NCBI GenBank assembly: GCA_021159235.1
Contig: JAGGSF010000024.1
Span: 1-5,574, forward strand
Origin: Deltaproteobacteria bacterium
Lineage (GTDB): Bacteria; Campylobacterota_A; Desulfurellia; JAGGSF01
Direction: 5' to 3'
Length of the DNA stretch: 5,574 bases
Part shown: positions 1-5,557 of the stretch, one piece after another
Numbering within the stretch: position 1 is the stretch's first letter
Layout of the letters: every line of letters starts with the position of its first letter
The notes under the pieces: generated by a model
The model's database searches: none
What the model saw: the letters and a program-made list of their open reading frames with translations, nothing else
What the model was told of the DNA's origin: nothing
Made by a program: the position numbers and the translations under genes

Positions 1-620
1 ACGGTATTCCTCTGTTTCTGTCTTCTACTGTTACAAGAATTTTTGGTGAAGGGAGGATTGAGGGTGTTAATGTAGGAAAAGTGGATAAAGATCTAAAAAT
101 TATCCCGGGTACAGAAAGATTCGTGAAATGCGATACACTACTTTTATCCGTAGGACTGATCCCTGAAAATGAGCTTTCTAAGAAAGCAGGGATAAAAATA
201 AATGAGCTTACGGGAGGGGCGGTGGTAGACTCTCACCTTCAGACCAGTGTAGAGGGAATTTTTTCCTGTGGAAATGTTTTGCACATTCACGACCTTGCAG
301 ATCATGCCAGCCTGGAAGGGGAAAAAGCGGGATACTTTGCAGCGAAATATATAGAATCCAAAGGGGAAAGATACGGCAGATACAGGGTAAGCTTCTGTGA
401 TAAGATCAGATATGCCCTGCCAAACTGTATTGTAGAAGATGGGGAACCGGTGAGCATCTCGTTTCGCATCAAAAGACCTACCAGAAACACGGTTTTAACT
501 GTGAAAGACAGAGAAGATATATTAATAAAGAGAAAATTTGTAAGACTTTTGCCTTCAGAACTTGTTCAGATTAAATTGGAAAAAGAGATTAAGTCCGATA
601 TATATCTGGAAATAGAATGA
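1..620 (+). CDS. NAD(P)/FAD-dependent oxidoreductase, 3' part (5' end outside window)
   Basis: The frame is open from the first base (first whole codon at base 3) to TGA at 618-620, giving 205 visible C-terminal residues; the start lies upstream. The visible part opens with GIPLFLSSTVTRI, continues through a conserved CDTLLLSVGLIPENELS stretch, and carries the C-terminal FAD-contact motif TSVEGIFSCGNVLH typical of pyridine-nucleotide-disulfide-type flavoproteins. It ends in a beta-rich tail of about 75 residues rich in Lys, Arg and Glu. The GTG at base 81 is internal, since the homologous sequence continues upstream of it. In known genomes this family sits between a glycerol-3-phosphate-dehydrogenase-like gene and a DUF1667 gene, and here it overlaps DUF1667 by ATGA. 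The two probably form an electron-transfer complex; the substrate cannot be read from this fragment. The N-terminal FAD and NAD motifs are not visible. Confidence 0.9.
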   Translation, partial: GIPLFLSSTVTRIFGEGRIEGVNVGKVDKDLKIIPGTERFVKCDTLLLSVGLIPENELSKKAGIKINELTGGAVVDSHLQTSVEGIFSCGNVLHIHDLADHASLEGEKAGYFAAKYIESKGERYGRYRVSFCDKIRYALPNCIVEDGEPVSISFRIKRPTRNTVLTVKDREDILIKRKFVRLLPSELVQIKLEKEIKSDIYLEIE

Positions 621-985
621 GAAGGAAGATCTCCTGTATTTTATGTCCCATGGGATGCGAACTGGAGGTTGAAGTACAAAAGGGTAAGGTAATTTTAGTT
701 GAAGGTAACCTTTGTGAAAGAGGTATTAAGTATGCAAAAGAGGAGGTAGAAAATCCTACCCGCTGTATTTCCACCTCTATTCCCATTCAGGAAGGCGGAA
801 AATGTGAAACAGTTTCTGTAAAGACGAGTAATCCCATACCAAAGGATAAGATATTTGATGTAATGAATGAAATTAAAAAGGTTGAGTTAAAAGCACCGAT
901 AAAATCGGGGGATATCATTATAAAAAATGTTTTGAACTTAAATGTAGATATTGTAGCGACAAGAAGTGTAGAAAGGGAAATTTAA
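617..985 (+). CDS. DUF1667 family cysteine-rich protein, partner of the upstream flavoprotein
   Basis: 122 residues. The ATG at 617 overlaps the upstream TGA (ATGA), so translation is probably coupled. The N-terminus has a CILCPMGC cluster (Cys7, Cys10, Cys14), followed by GNLCERGIKYAKEE (Cys33) and a further Cys50 in NPTRCIST. This layout resembles the small iron-sulfur domain at the N-terminus of molybdopterin oxidoreductases and is diagnostic of DUF1667. The second half (about 75-122) is a beta-rich, cysteine-free domain ending in IVATRSVER. By family knowledge the protein accompanies the flavoprotein and a glycerol-3-phosphate-dehydrogenase-like subunit, and probably carries a metal or Fe-S centre for electron transfer; that role is inferred. 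No signal peptide or membrane helix is seen, so it is cytoplasmic. It appears to be the last gene of its operon, since the next genes run on the other strand. Confidence 0.9.
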   Translation: MRRKISCILCPMGCELEVEVQKGKVILVEGNLCERGIKYAKEEVENPTRCISTSIPIQEGGKCETVSVKTSNPIPKDKIFDVMNEIKKVELKAPIKSGDIIIKNVLNLNVDIVATRSVEREI

Positions 986-989
986 ATTA

Positions 990-1026
990 GAGAAAAGCTT
1001 TTTATCTATCTTTCTCCTCCTTTTTT
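990..1026 (+). terminator. Possible weak terminator between converging genes
   Basis: GAGAAA (990-995) can pair with TTTCTC (1011-1016), followed by a pyrimidine stretch ending in six T (1021-1026). The stem is short (6 bp), the loop is long (15 nt) and the T run starts 4 bases after the stem, so this is a weak intrinsic terminator at best. Its position, just past the DUF1667 stop and overlapping the end of the converging minus-strand gene, is where one is expected. Confidence 0.25.
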
Positions 1027-1278
1027 ATTGTCTTATATACATAACCCCAAAGAAAGAGGAAAAGCCCCAGAACAAATCCTCCGAATAATGTCGGTAAAAG
1101 ATGCGGTAAGCTTTCCAAACAGCGGAGATGCCGTTCAAGGGAACAAGTTACGGTTTGGTAAAAGATTCTGTAGGCTTTCTCTTCCTGAGAGAAGCTTGGG
1201 AAGAAAAATTGTCAATGTCACCAGTATTACCACAAACGCAATGATTCTTATCAGTAGTGCCTTAAACCCTTCTTTCAT
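1002..1278 (-). pseudogene. Small two-helix membrane protein, probably frameshifted by a 64-bp duplication
   Basis: Read on the minus strand from ATG at 1278, which overlaps the upstream TGA as ATGA. The first frame gives a hydrophobic helix (residues about 7-27, with IIAFVVILVTLTIF), then LPKLLSGRESLQNLLP, and stops at TGA 1137-1135 after 47 codons. A second frame, shifted by +1, then encodes ESLPHLLPTLFGGFVLG, a second membrane helix and a charged tail ending KKEEKDR, with stop at 1004-1002. The segments encoding ESLQNLLP (1179-1157) and ESLPHLLP (1115-1093) are 20/23 identical and exactly 64 bases apart (64 = 3x21+1). Removing 64 bases restores one 70-residue protein with two membrane helices. 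A sequencing error or a truly short 47-residue product are alternatives. I do not recognise the family. The coupled start supports a real ancestral gene. Confidence 0.5.
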
Positions 1279-1493
1279 TTTCCCATACCTGTCATAAACC
1301 ATTTATCTTTTAACTCGTCATAGAGAATGTTGAGTCTACCTTCTTCGATATAAACGGTGAAGTGTAATGCATTAGGTGTGCGCCACATTTTTTCTATTCT
1401 TTGTATATCATACTTCTTTCCTTTTCTAATAAGAGCTACAGGCTTTTCTCCATATCGTGAGCCACTGTAACATTCTACTGTTATTTCTTCCAT
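1275..1493 (-). CDS. Small conserved protein, DUF6504-like (72 aa)
   Basis: The sequence starts MEEITVECYSGSRYGEKPVAL, then has a basic KGKKYDIQRIEKMW segment, ALHFTVYIEEGRLNILYDE and a final DKWFM. The pattern (ECYSG.R..E.P, a Trp around residue 37, then a beta-hairpin ending with D..W) matches from memory the small all-beta DUF6504 type; the function is unknown. No membrane segment or signal peptide is seen. The ATG at 1493 is chosen because GGAG lies just upstream (1500-1497, a short 3-nt spacing) and the family begins here. A TTG at 1529 would extend the protein into the hairpin repeat and is unlikely. The stop overlaps the next ATG, so the two minus-strand genes form one unit, divergent from nnr. 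Confidence 0.6.
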   Translation of the reverse strand: MEEITVECYSGSRYGEKPVALIRKGKKYDIQRIEKMWRTPNALHFTVYIEEGRLNILYDELKDKWFMTGMGK

Positions 1494-1500
1494 ATTCTCC

Positions 1501-1529
1501 AATATAGTTAAAGATATTTGTTTTGACAA
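1501..1529 (-). promoter_or_regulatory. Possible minus-strand promoter at the repeat edge
   Basis: TTGTCA (1529-1524) and TATATT (1506-1501) are separated by exactly 17 bases, each 5/6 to the sigma-70 consensus. The predicted start of transcription falls at about 1495, almost on the ATG at 1493, which would make the message nearly leaderless and leave the GGAG outside it. That conflict keeps confidence low. The -35-like box is the outer edge of the first hairpin repeat. Confidence 0.25.
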
Positions 1530-1624
1530 CTGCTATAAGCAGTTGCAAGCAAACACTTCTGGTGTTTGTCTTGACAACTCTCGTAGAGAGTTGCAAGCAA
1601 ACAACTTTGTTGTTTGTCTTGACA
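1523..1624. repeat. Tandem 48-bp double-hairpin repeat: two units plus the edge of a third
   Basis: Unit 1 is 1523-1570, unit 2 is 1571-1618, and a third copy survives only as TTGACA (1619-1624). Each unit holds two abutting hairpins. Unit 1: CAACTGCT/AGCAGTTG (1527-1545, ATA loop), then 1546-1573, an 11-bp stem with one bulged T. Unit 2: CAACTCTC/GAGAGTTG (1575-1593, GTA loop), then 1594-1621, a 12-bp stem with the same bulge. The units are 37/48 identical, and every difference lies in the hairpin tips. Four base pairs change between units and all are compensated (G-C to C-G, C-G to T-A, T-A to C-G, C-G to A-T), so structure rather than sequence is kept. The 48-bp period is also 16 codons, so frames run open through it, but no gene is inferred. 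It lies in the divergent intergenic region. Confidence 0.9.
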
Positions 1625-1646
1625 GATTTACATATTGGTGGATAAT
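1619..1646 (+). promoter_or_regulatory. Sigma-70-type promoter of the nnr operon
   Basis: TTGACA (1619-1624, 6/6 consensus) is followed after 16 bases by GATAAT (1641-1646, 5/6). Transcription would start near 1653, leaving a leader of about 30 bases with an AAGGGGG ribosome-binding site at 1672-1678, five bases before the ATG at 1683. The -35 box is the conserved edge of the hairpin repeat. The same TTGACA in the other two units has no -10 box at the right distance. Confidence 0.7.
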
Positions 1647-1682
1647 TTGCAGTGTGAAGATTGCATAATTTAAGGGGGTAAG

Positions 1683-3248
1683 ATGAAGGTATCCACAGTA
1701 GAGGAGATGCGAAACTTGGATAGACGTTCAATGGAAGAATGCGGTTTCCCGCAGGAGATGTTGATGGAAAATGCAGGTGAGGCTGCATACTTCGTTATAC
1801 TAAAAGATTTTGGTGTAAAAAATAAGAGATTTGTTATCTTTTGCGGTATAGGCAACAATGGTGGAGATGGTCTTGTTGTCGCCAGAAAGATTCATTCTAA
1901 CGGTGGAGATGTAAAGATATATCTTCTGGGTGATGAGAGAAAATTCACAGGTGCAGCAAGAATGAATTTTGAGATTGCGTCTAAGATACCCCTGAATATT
2001 GAACATGTTGAATCCCTTGAAGCTGTAAAATTGGATATTTTACATTCGGATGCCGTAGTAGATGCAATATTTGGCACAGGTCTGAAAAGAAATGTGGAGG
2101 GCATATATAAAGATGTTATTCAATTGATAAACGAAAGCGGGAAGAAGGTGTTCAGCATAGATATACCATCCGGCATAAACGGCAACACGGGAAAGATAAT
2201 GGGTGTCGCTGTAAAATCAGATTATACTATAACCTATGGTCTTCCCAAATTAGGAAATATGTTATATCCGGGATATGACAGGTGTGGAAAATTGTATGTT
2301 TCGCACATATCTTTTCCTCCCTCCCTCTATGATTCAATAAAAGTGGAAACAAATGACCCCATAAAACTACCGGAAAGAGTTAAGGATGCACATAAGGGAG
2401 ATTTTGGAGAAGCTTTGTTTATTGCAGGTGCGTCCAGCTATTTTGGAGCTCCATATTTTTCTGCGCTATCTTTTTTAAAGGCAGGAGGAGGATACTCAAG
2501 GTTAGCTGCACCTCTATCCGTTACGCCATTTATAGCTAACAAGGGTAGCGAGATAGTATTTATACCGCAGAAGGAAACCTCTTCAGGGAGTATATCTTTG
2601 GAAAATAGAGATAGCTTGTTAGAGCTCTCGGAGAAAGTGGATATGGTTATATTAGGTCCTGGATTGTCGTTAAATGAAGAAACACAGAGGTTGGTAAGGG
2701 AATTGGCAGAGGAGATTGAAAAACCGCTTATAATAGATGGGGATGGAATTACAGCAGTTTCTAAGGATGTAGAAATAATAAAGAAGAGAAAGAAAGAGAC
2801 AATCCTTACTCCTCATCTGGGTGAAATGTCTCGGATTACTAAATTGAGCGTAAAAGAGATAGATGAAAACAAGGTAGAGGTATTACGGAAAACATGCGGG
2901 GAGTTGAATGCCATTATTGTTTTGAAAGGAGCTCATTCCTTGATAGGATATCCCGATGGGAGGGTTTTTATAAATATGAGTGGAAACTGTGGTATGGCTA
3001 CCGCAGGTTCTGGTGATGTTCTAACTGGGACAATTGCCGCTATGTTTGGTTTGGGGTTGAATATTTTTGATGCGGTGAGAATGGGTGTTTTCATGCATGG
3101 ATTTTCTGGGGATCTGGCGGCTATGGATAAGGGAGAAGATGGGATAACAGCACAGGATATATTACACTATCTTCCCAATGCTATGAAATATTATAGAGAG
3201 AGTTTTGATGAGGTTTTTAAAGAGAACTACGAACTTCAGGTTATATAG
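1683..3248 (+). CDS. nnr: Bifunctional NAD(P)HX epimerase / ADP-dependent NAD(P)HX dehydratase
   Basis: 521 residues, the usual length of the fused YjeF-type enzyme. It repairs hydrated, inactive NADH and NADPH in the cytoplasm: the N-terminal half interconverts R and S forms, and the C-terminal half dehydrates the S form using ADP (ATP in eukaryotes). Epimerase domain, about 1-215: MENAG (28-32), GIGNNGGDG (55-63), VDAIFGTGL (126-134, Asp127), SIDIPSGING (158-167, Asp160). Dehydratase domain, about 225-505, ribokinase-like: HKGDFG (237-242), then LGPGLS, DGDG, LTPHLGEM, VLKGAHS, and GSGD at 442-445 with the probable catalytic Asp445, then GEDGITAQDIL. Both halves look intact. The ATG at 1683 has an SD at good spacing and begins the conserved N-terminus. 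A dehydrogenase that uses the same cofactors follows 9 bases after the stop, in the same operon. Confidence 0.96.
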   Translation: MKVSTVEEMRNLDRRSMEECGFPQEMLMENAGEAAYFVILKDFGVKNKRFVIFCGIGNNGGDGLVVARKIHSNGGDVKIYLLGDERKFTGAARMNFEIASKIPLNIEHVESLEAVKLDILHSDAVVDAIFGTGLKRNVEGIYKDVIQLINESGKKVFSIDIPSGINGNTGKIMGVAVKSDYTITYGLPKLGNMLYPGYDRCGKLYVSHISFPPSLYDSIKVETNDPIKLPERVKDAHKGDFGEALFIAGASSYFGAPYFSALSFLKAGGGYSRLAAPLSVTPFIANKGSEIVFIPQKETSSGSISLENRDSLLELSEKVDMVILGPGLSLNEETQRLVRELAEEIEKPLIIDGDGITAVSKDVEIIKKRKKETILTPHLGEMSRITKLSVKEIDENKVEVLRKTCGELNAIIVLKGAHSLIGYPDGRVFINMSGNCGMATAGSGDVLTGTIAAMFGLGLNIFDAVRMGVFMHGFSGDLAAMDKGEDGITAQDILHYLPNAMKYYRESFDEVFKENYELQVI

Positions 3249-3260
3249 GGGGAGGTGATG
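3248..3260 (+). promoter_or_regulatory. Unusually extended Shine-Dalgarno running into the start codon
   Basis: GGGGGAGGTGATG: nine bases from 3251 (GGAGGTGAT) are perfectly complementary to the 16S tail and run into the ATG at 3258, leaving only two bases between GGAGG and ATG. A GTG at 3255 lies inside the same block. The ATG is preferred because the family begins M(R/K)AWVL. The G run also overlaps the nnr stop codon, so reinitiation by ribosomes finishing nnr is likely. Confidence 0.6.
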
Positions 3261-4265
3261 AGAGCCTGGGTATTAAAAAAACAATCAAAAATAGAGGAAA
3301 GACCATTAAAGCTTGTGGAGGTGGAAACCCCTTATCCCAAGGATGATGAAATAAGGGTGAAGGTTTTAGTCTGCGGTGTGTGCAGGACAGATATTCACAT
3401 TGCAGAAGGAGACCTCCCCTTGAAAAAGGACAATTTGATACTTGGTCATGAAATTGTAGGGATTGTGGATAAAACGGGGAAGGGTGTAAAAAGGTTTAAG
3501 GTTGGGGATAAGGTGGGTGTTTCGTGGTTGAATAGCACTTGTGGAAAATGCAAGTTTTGTCTATCCGGTAGAGAAAATTATTGTCCAAATTTCAAATGCA
3601 CCGGATGGGATGTAGATGGTGGATATGCAGAATATACAATTATAAAAGAAGATTTTGCCTTGAATTTAAATGATATTAAATTGGAGGCGGAGGATGTTGC
3701 GCCTCTTATGTGCCCGGGAATAGCGGGATATTGTGCATTTAAACTGACTGATATAGAGAAAGGGGAAAAACTGGGATTATATGGTTTTGGTCCTACTGCA
3801 TACTATGTGTTAAAGGTTGCAAATCGCCTGGGTATCGATACCTATGTGAGCACCAGATCTCAAAAAAACATAGAGGCAGCAAAAAAGGCAGGGGCAATCT
3901 GGGCAGCGGATGCATCAAAGAAAGACCTACCCTGTAAACTGGACAGATCCATTGTATTTCCACCTGCAGGAAATCTGGTGGAACCTGCATTAAAGAAACT
4001 TGAGGTAGGTGGAATATTGGTGTTGGCACCGGTAAGTATGTCAACCATTGAAATAAAAAATTATTCACAGAACTTATGGGGGAGAGACATAAGAACGCTG
4101 TTCAATGTAAAGAAATCATGGGGGGAAGAGTTTTTAAATATTGCAGATGAAATGCAGATAAAGATGGGAAAAGAGGTTTTCCCGTTTGAGAAATTACAGG
4201 ATGCACTGATTTTGGTCAGGAAAGGAGAAATAAAAGAGCCAAATGCAGTAATAAAAATTAGTTAA
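3258..4265 (+). CDS. Zinc-dependent alcohol dehydrogenase (MDR family)
   Basis: 335 residues from ATG 3258, the usual length for medium-chain zinc alcohol dehydrogenases. It should oxidise alcohols or reduce aldehydes with NAD(P)(H) in the cytoplasm. GroES-like domain: catalytic zinc ligands Cys42 (CGVCRTD), His64-Glu65 (GHE) and Cys152 (APLMCPGIAGY). Structural zinc site: Cys95, Cys98, Cys101 and Cys109 (CGKCKFC...NYC). Rossmann domain: GLYGFGPTA (172-180), ending in STRS (197-200); Arg199, where NAD enzymes usually carry an acidic residue, hints at NADP(H). The C-terminal half has LWGRDIRTLFN, as in the AdhA-like branch with aldehyde or alcohol substrates. The true substrate cannot be told. 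All zinc ligands are present, so the enzyme looks active. It is cotranscribed with nnr. The IS110 element begins only 21 bases beyond its stop. Confidence 0.93.
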   Translation: MRAWVLKKQSKIEERPLKLVEVETPYPKDDEIRVKVLVCGVCRTDIHIAEGDLPLKKDNLILGHEIVGIVDKTGKGVKRFKVGDKVGVSWLNSTCGKCKFCLSGRENYCPNFKCTGWDVDGGYAEYTIIKEDFALNLNDIKLEAEDVAPLMCPGIAGYCAFKLTDIEKGEKLGLYGFGPTAYYVLKVANRLGIDTYVSTRSQKNIEAAKKAGAIWAADASKKDLPCKLDRSIVFPPAGNLVEPALKKLEVGGILVLAPVSMSTIEIKNYSQNLWGRDIRTLFNVKKSWGEEFLNIADEMQIKMGKEVFPFEKLQDALILVRKGEIKEPNAVIKIS

Positions 4266-4280
4266 TCTCTGTTAATCTCT
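4261..4280. repeat. Perfect 10-bp direct repeat at the end of the dehydrogenase gene
   Basis: GTTAATCTCT occurs twice head to tail. The first copy contains the dehydrogenase stop codon (TAA 4263-4265). It abuts the GGGGTC that flanks the insertion sequence. It may be the outer edge of the REP-like sequence that the element entered, or simple slippage. Confidence 0.8.
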
Positions 4281-4295
4281 GGGGTCAGATACTGT
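4281..4295 (-). other. IS110 right end, core and right target flank
   Basis: On the minus strand ACAGTAT (4295-4289) is the right end of the element, CT (4288-4287) is the core and GACCCC (4286-4281) is flanking DNA. ACAGTATC matches the left donor guide 8/8, and CTGACCC is the exact complement of the right target guide. Confidence 0.8.
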
Positions 4296-4343
4296 GGTCA
4301 AAGTCAAGTCCCAAAACTCTCCCCTATTAACTTCTTTTTTAAG

Positions 4344-5300
4344 TTAAGCAATTGAGAACTCTACCTTATTTTTATAAACTGCGTGTGCTATTAACACCAA
4401 TTTTCTCATAGCTGCTATAAGGGCTACTTTCTTAGACTTATGATTATTTATAAGCCTTTCATAAACTGTTTTTATTCTCTTGTTATAGTTTATGGCAGTC
4501 AGTGTAGGAAAATATAATATCTTACGTACAGTTCCGTTTCCATTCTTACTAATTTTTCTCCTACCACTAATGGAGGTCCCTGATTCCTTTCTTGTTGGAT
4601 CTAAGCCTACCAATGCTGTTATCTGGGAGCGATTTGTATCTTTATAATTTTTAAATAAATACAATAGGGCAATTGCGCTTATTTTACCAATACCTGGAAT
4701 TGTCAGAAGATTATGATAATCCTCTTTTAATTCCTTATTTTTTTCTATATGTTTCTCAGTTTTATTTAAAAGTCTCCCCTCAAGTTGTTTGTTTCTTTTA
4801 AACTCTTGTTTTAAGGTGCTCAAGAGTTTCTTAGGTGCATCATTATGCTCTAAAGCCTCAATATGATTTGAGATGGAAATTCTTGTCTTAAGTACAAATT
4901 CATAGCTTGAAAGGTACGCAGATAATACTTCAACATCCTTATCTATTTCAGGGACCTTTATATCACCTGGATTAATAAGGTTTTTAAATGCATAAAGTGT
5001 TTTAGCATCAATTTTATCTGTCTTCGAGCGATTGCCAATTGCCTTTGCAAAATTGGAACTCCTTTTAGGGTTAATGATACAGGTCTTTATCTGGTTAGTG
5101 GCACAGAACTTCTTTAGATAATTAGAATATGGGCCTGTAGACTCAAAGATGATTACTACATCATCAAATGTTTCAAACTTCTCTTTAAGGTATGATTTTA
5201 AAGCCCTCAGACCCCTTTCATTTTTAAATGTTAAATCTTTTTTACCATCAAACACAGAAAGTACTTCCTTTGAAACATCAATTGCGATATAATACTTCAT
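4344..5300 (-). CDS. IS110-family DEDD transposase (bridge RNA-guided recombinase)
   Basis: 318 residues, slightly short but typical for IS110. The enzyme joins donor and target DNA under the guidance of the bridge RNA encoded just upstream. N-terminal RuvC-like domain (DEDD_Tnp_IS110): Asp8 (YIAIDVSK), Glu53 (FESTG), Asp95 and Asp98 (KTDKIDA), so all four acidic residues are present. A helical, lysine-rich linker with coiled-coil character spans about 120-195. C-terminal Transposase_20 domain: LLTIPGIGKISA (198-209), ALVGLDP, and ESGTSISG with Ser240 as the probable nucleophile, then RRKISKNGNGTVRKILY. The ATG at 5300 has AGGAGG six bases upstream (5312-5307). The frame stays open to an ATG at 5531, but that extension is the bridge RNA and is not protein-like. 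The stop lies within a hairpin, 4327-4347. Translation is probably restrained by the hairpin over the SD. Confidence 0.95.
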   Translation of the reverse strand: MKYYIAIDVSKEVLSVFDGKKDLTFKNERGLRALKSYLKEKFETFDDVVIIFESTGPYSNYLKKFCATNQIKTCIINPKRSSNFAKAIGNRSKTDKIDAKTLYAFKNLINPGDIKVPEIDKDVEVLSAYLSSYEFVLKTRISISNHIEALEHNDAPKKLLSTLKQEFKRNKQLEGRLLNKTEKHIEKNKELKEDYHNLLTIPGIGKISAIALLYLFKNYKDTNRSQITALVGLDPTRKESGTSISGRRKISKNGNGTVRKILYFPTLTAINYNKRIKTVYERLINNHKSKKVALIAAMRKLVLIAHAVYKNKVEFSIA

Positions 5301-5307
5301 AAGAAAC

Positions 5308-5329
5308 CTCCTAATAATTTTATTAGGAG
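5308..5329 (-). promoter_or_regulatory. Hairpin sequestering the transposase Shine-Dalgarno
   Basis: In the transcript CTCCTAATA (5329-5321) pairs perfectly with TATTAGGAG (5316-5308) around a 4-nt loop. The right arm contains five of the six bases of the AGGAGG site (5312-5307). A ribosome could bind only when this stem is open, so transposase synthesis should be held down, in particular from transcripts reading in from outside. The effect is inferred; the pairing is seen directly. Confidence 0.75.
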
Positions 5330-5356
5330 AGTTTGTGATGGGCAGGCCCTTCCCAT

Positions 5357-5551
5357 AGCTTGACCTCGTAACAACGCAAGCTGAAGTGGCTCTTGCCATT
5401 TCGCTTCTGATACTGTTCAAGCTTGTGGAGGGGCGGTCCATCTGACCCACGAACTGATTACCAATCGATAATCGTTCCGGTCTCATTTGACCTAGCCAAC
5501 CACTAAACTCTTCGGAAGCAAAATATAGCATTATTTAATCTCCACTTCTAT
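5357..5551 (-). ncRNA. IS110 bridge RNA with target-binding and donor-binding loops
   Basis: The 5' end is estimated from the promoter formed at the circle junction; the 3' end is set at the end of the donor-loop stem. Target loop: outer stem GGC..GGTC (5497-5489) with GACC.GCC (5438-5432); left guide TGAGACC (5485-5479); inner 9-bp stem 5477-5469 with 5460-5451, one bulge, 8-nt loop; right guide GGGTCAG (5448-5442). Donor loop: outer 7-bp stem 5423-5417 with 5363-5357; left guide ACAGTATC (5416-5409); inner stem 5406-5395 with 5390-5378, loop AAGA, one mismatch and one bulge; right guide TACGAG (5370-5365). The order and geometry are those of the IS621 bridge RNA, and all four guides fit this element's ends and flanks. 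A clear 5' stem-loop ahead of the target loop was not found. About 195 nt, close to the 177 nt of IS621. Confidence 0.85.
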
Positions 5552-5557
5552 GTTCTT

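Noticed and set aside
1028-1297. Plus-strand open frame of 89 codons
   Set aside because: It starts at TTG, lacks a ribosome-binding site, has no recognisable motif, and lies antisense to the small membrane gene whose start is coupled to its upstream neighbour.
1523-1624. CRISPR-like array
   Set aside because: The units are tandem with no unique spacers of constant length, and variation lies in paired hairpin tips.
1426-1788. Minus-strand open frame with a 16-residue repeat (VVKTN...VCLQL)
   Set aside because: The periodicity comes from the 48-bp hairpin repeat being a multiple of three. The frame overlaps the start of nnr and the DUF6504-like gene in the wrong frames and is not protein-like.
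4281-4298. GGGTCAGAT plus the complement of ACAGTATC reading as one intact target site on the plus strand
   Set aside because: This first reading took the two guides as the two sides of one loop. They belong to different loops (target right guide and donor left guide) and meet here because right end and right flank are adjacent at the core.
4271-4340. Intrinsic terminator for the dehydrogenase: GTTAAT..GGGG pairing with CCCC.ATTAAC before a T run
   Set aside because: The left arm is host flank and the right arm is inside the insertion sequence, with a 36-nt loop and an internal 4/1 mismatch. It is probably fortuitous, though it might end transcription.
4327-4347. Perfect 7-bp hairpin TTAACTT/AAGTTAA around the transposase stop
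   Set aside because: AT-only apart from one pair, so weak. No T run follows on the minus strand, so it is not called a terminator.
5301-5531. N-terminal extension of the transposase to an ATG at 5531
   Set aside because: The extension runs through the bridge RNA loops, whereas ATG 5300 has a strong AGGAGG and begins the conserved YIAIDVSK.
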